Origin: Spirochaetaceae bacterium
GTDB taxonomy: Bacteria; Spirochaetota; Spirochaetia; Treponematales; Breznakiellaceae
Length of the DNA: 6,550 nt
Direction: 5' to 3'
Assembly (NCBI GenBank): GCA_031258335.1
Contig: JAIRMY010000246.1
Location: 1-6,550 of the forward strand
Part shown: positions 5,420-6,550 of the stretch, one piece after another
Layout: every line of letters starts with the position of its first letter
Position numbering within the stretch: the first letter of the stretch is position 1
The notes under the pieces: model-generated
What the model was told of the DNA's origin: nothing
What the model saw: only the letters and a program-made list of their open reading frames with translations
Database searches by the model: none
Position numbers and translations under genes: made by a program

Positions 5420-6550
5420 TCAGCCGGCTTCACCGTCTGCATCGGCTGCCAAAACCATATAGCGCTGCCATGCCAAAAGCTCGTCATGCAGGGCGTGATT
5501 CACCCCTTCAACATCGGCCATCACGCGGAAGACCGGCTCAGTACCGGAGCCGCGCATCCATAAGGCGGCGCGGTCGGCGCCGTTTTCGCTTTGAAAGACG
5601 ATGCGCAGCCCCCCACGTCCCGCTTCTCCAAAATTTTCATCTCCGCGTCTTTCCTCACTGCCGTTGTAGATATACGCCCGCCAACTAGAGATGCCCCATT
5701 TGGAGCGAAGGCGTTTTTTTTGCCTTTCCCATTCCCCCATGAATACTCTCTGGTAACGTTCCTTGAGTGCCGCGTGATCGGCGCTCCGTATACAGAGGCG
5801 GGCATCTTCGGAATAAGCGCTCGTTGTGGTAAACGTCGGCAGGCTTGCGATTATATCCGACAGGGTAAAATCGTCTGAGTATGGTTTTCCGCTACAGGCG
5901 CGCCACGACTCAAAGAATCCCTTTTTCCCCGCCCGTGAGCGTATACAGAGCAGTTTCAACAGCGCCGTAACGGTTTGAAGCGGGTCGCGTACAGAGGAGG
6001 GGTGGACTATGCATCCTCCCGCCGCCCCCTCCCCCATAATAGGCGCGGTCCAGCCTTCGGCACGAAGCCGCCGCCCGAGGCGGACAACGTTAGCCTCGCC
6101 GGTTTCGGCTCGAAAGACCCTCGCGCCAAAGGCGCGGGCTATGCTGTCTATACGCATAGATGTCGCGTCATTCACCGCTACGGCGGTTTTCCGCAGCCCG
6201 CCGGTTTCATCGGTGTACGGAGCGCCTGTCCATGCAAGCCGGCAAAGCTCGGCAAGGCAGGCAAGGGCGAGCAGTTCCTGAGCCTCCAGCGGGCGGACGA
6301 GGTTTAAGTTTTCGTCAAAAAACACGATGTTCCCGCGGTCGCCATCGCAATCCGGCACATAGCCGAGGGAAAAATCCTTGTCCGCCCGCCTGAGTTCGCT
6401 TAAAAAATCGCTGCAGGGCATCAACGCATCGCCTTCAGGCACTATTTTGTGCGTTATTTCTCCGGCTCTGCCGTTGATTGCGCGGAATTTCAGCCCAAAG
6501 TTATTGAAAAAGCCCTTGTCTATGCTCAACGCGCGGGCCGAACCGTTAAA
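5420..6550 (-). CDS. Phosphoglucomutase/phosphomannomutase, C-terminal part (runs off the window)
   Basis: This is the last 376 codons of an alpha-D-phosphohexomutase, which moves phosphate between C6 and C1 of glucose or mannose through a phosphoserine enzyme in the cytoplasm. The frame is open to the edge: the first codons read LNGSARALSIDKGFF, which continues family sequence upstream of the first possible internal start (TTG at 6529), so the true start is outside. Domain I with the phosphoserine loop is therefore not visible. Seen are the metal-binding loop DCDGDR (6352-6335), a domain III loop GEGAAGG followed by HPSSVRDP (about 6034-5984) in place of the textbook GExSGH, and the domain IV phosphate-binding RGSGTEP (5554-5534), where Gly replaces the usual Pro. 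I recall such variants in spirochaete phosphohexomutases but could not check. The glucose or mannose preference is not decidable. A segment with many aromatic and basic residues, before a poorly conserved loop, lies between domains III and IV. accB follows 79 bp downstream on the same strand. Confidence 0.88.
   Translation of the reverse strand, partial: FNGSARALSIDKGFFNNFGLKFRAINGRAGEITHKIVPEGDALMPCSDFLSELRRADKDFSLGYVPDCDGDRGNIVFFDENLNLVRPLEAQELLALACLAELCRLAWTGAPYTDETGGLRKTAVAVNDATSMRIDSIARAFGARVFRAETGEANVVRLGRRLRAEGWTAPIMGEGAAGGCIVHPSSVRDPLQTVTALLKLLCIRSRAGKKGFFESWRACSGKPYSDDFTLSDIIASLPTFTTTSAYSEDARLCIRSADHAALKERYQRVFMGEWERQKKRLRSKWGISSWRAYIYNGSEERRGDENFGEAGRGGLRIVFQSENGADRAALWMRGSGTEPVFRVMADVEGVNHALHDELLAWQRYMVLAADADGEAG

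Noticed and set aside
6009..6281. Plus-strand 90-codon ORF inside the phosphohexomutase gene, with AGGAGGGG just upstream of its ATG
   Set aside because: It lies fully antisense to a clear gene; the apparent ribosome binding site is the complement of glycine and serine codons around the GEGAAGG loop, and the product is low-complexity Arg/Ser/Ala/Pro with no motif.
5420..6529. Complete phosphohexomutase starting at TTG 6529
   Set aside because: The frame stays open to the window edge with family-like sequence (NGSAR upstream of SIDK) and the phosphoserine domain is missing, so the gene is cut by the window rather than starting there.

Overview
The window reads as ordinary chromosome from a spirochaete, most likely a free-living or gut-associated Treponema-type bacterium of roughly balanced to moderately high GC. 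This is an inference from protein character: the phosphohexomutase variant, an EpmA-like protein, and a membrane-bound cyclase-type sensor. No rRNA, tRNA, CRISPR array, transposase or phage gene is visible. Genes are dense and no stretch over 300 bases lacks one.

Layout: (1) the last 36 codons of an unrecognised plus-strand gene (3-113). (2) An epmA/genX-like gene on the minus strand (123-1163), convergent with the first. (3) A divergent spacer of about 130 bp holding a palindrome and a repeated half-site. (4) A plus-strand two-TM sensor with a class III cyclase-type output domain (1296-3014) whose active site looks destroyed. (5) A 58-bp spacer with a full consensus extended -10 promoter. 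(6) A plus-strand long-chain acyl-CoA synthetase (3073-4830). (7) On the minus strand, accB (4861-5340), and upstream of it the C-terminal part of a phosphoglucomutase/phosphomannomutase (5420-6550, running off the edge).

Functionally the set is mixed: EF-P modification, signal perception, fatty acid activation, the biotin carrier for malonyl-CoA synthesis, and sugar-phosphate interconversion. The acyl-CoA synthetase and accB both concern fatty acids but are convergent, so they are not one operon. The phosphohexomutase and accB are co-oriented with a 79-bp gap and may be cotranscribed. A minus-strand terminator for them lies inside the 3' end of the acyl-CoA synthetase gene.

I found no convincing undescribed multi-gene system. 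The best leads are the apparently inactive cyclase receptor, a promoter placed so that transcription should begin on the ATG of the acyl-CoA synthetase (leaderless mRNA), a perfect 15-bp-stem hairpin inside the linker-coding part of accB, and two abutting tandem repeats that rewrite the end of accB.
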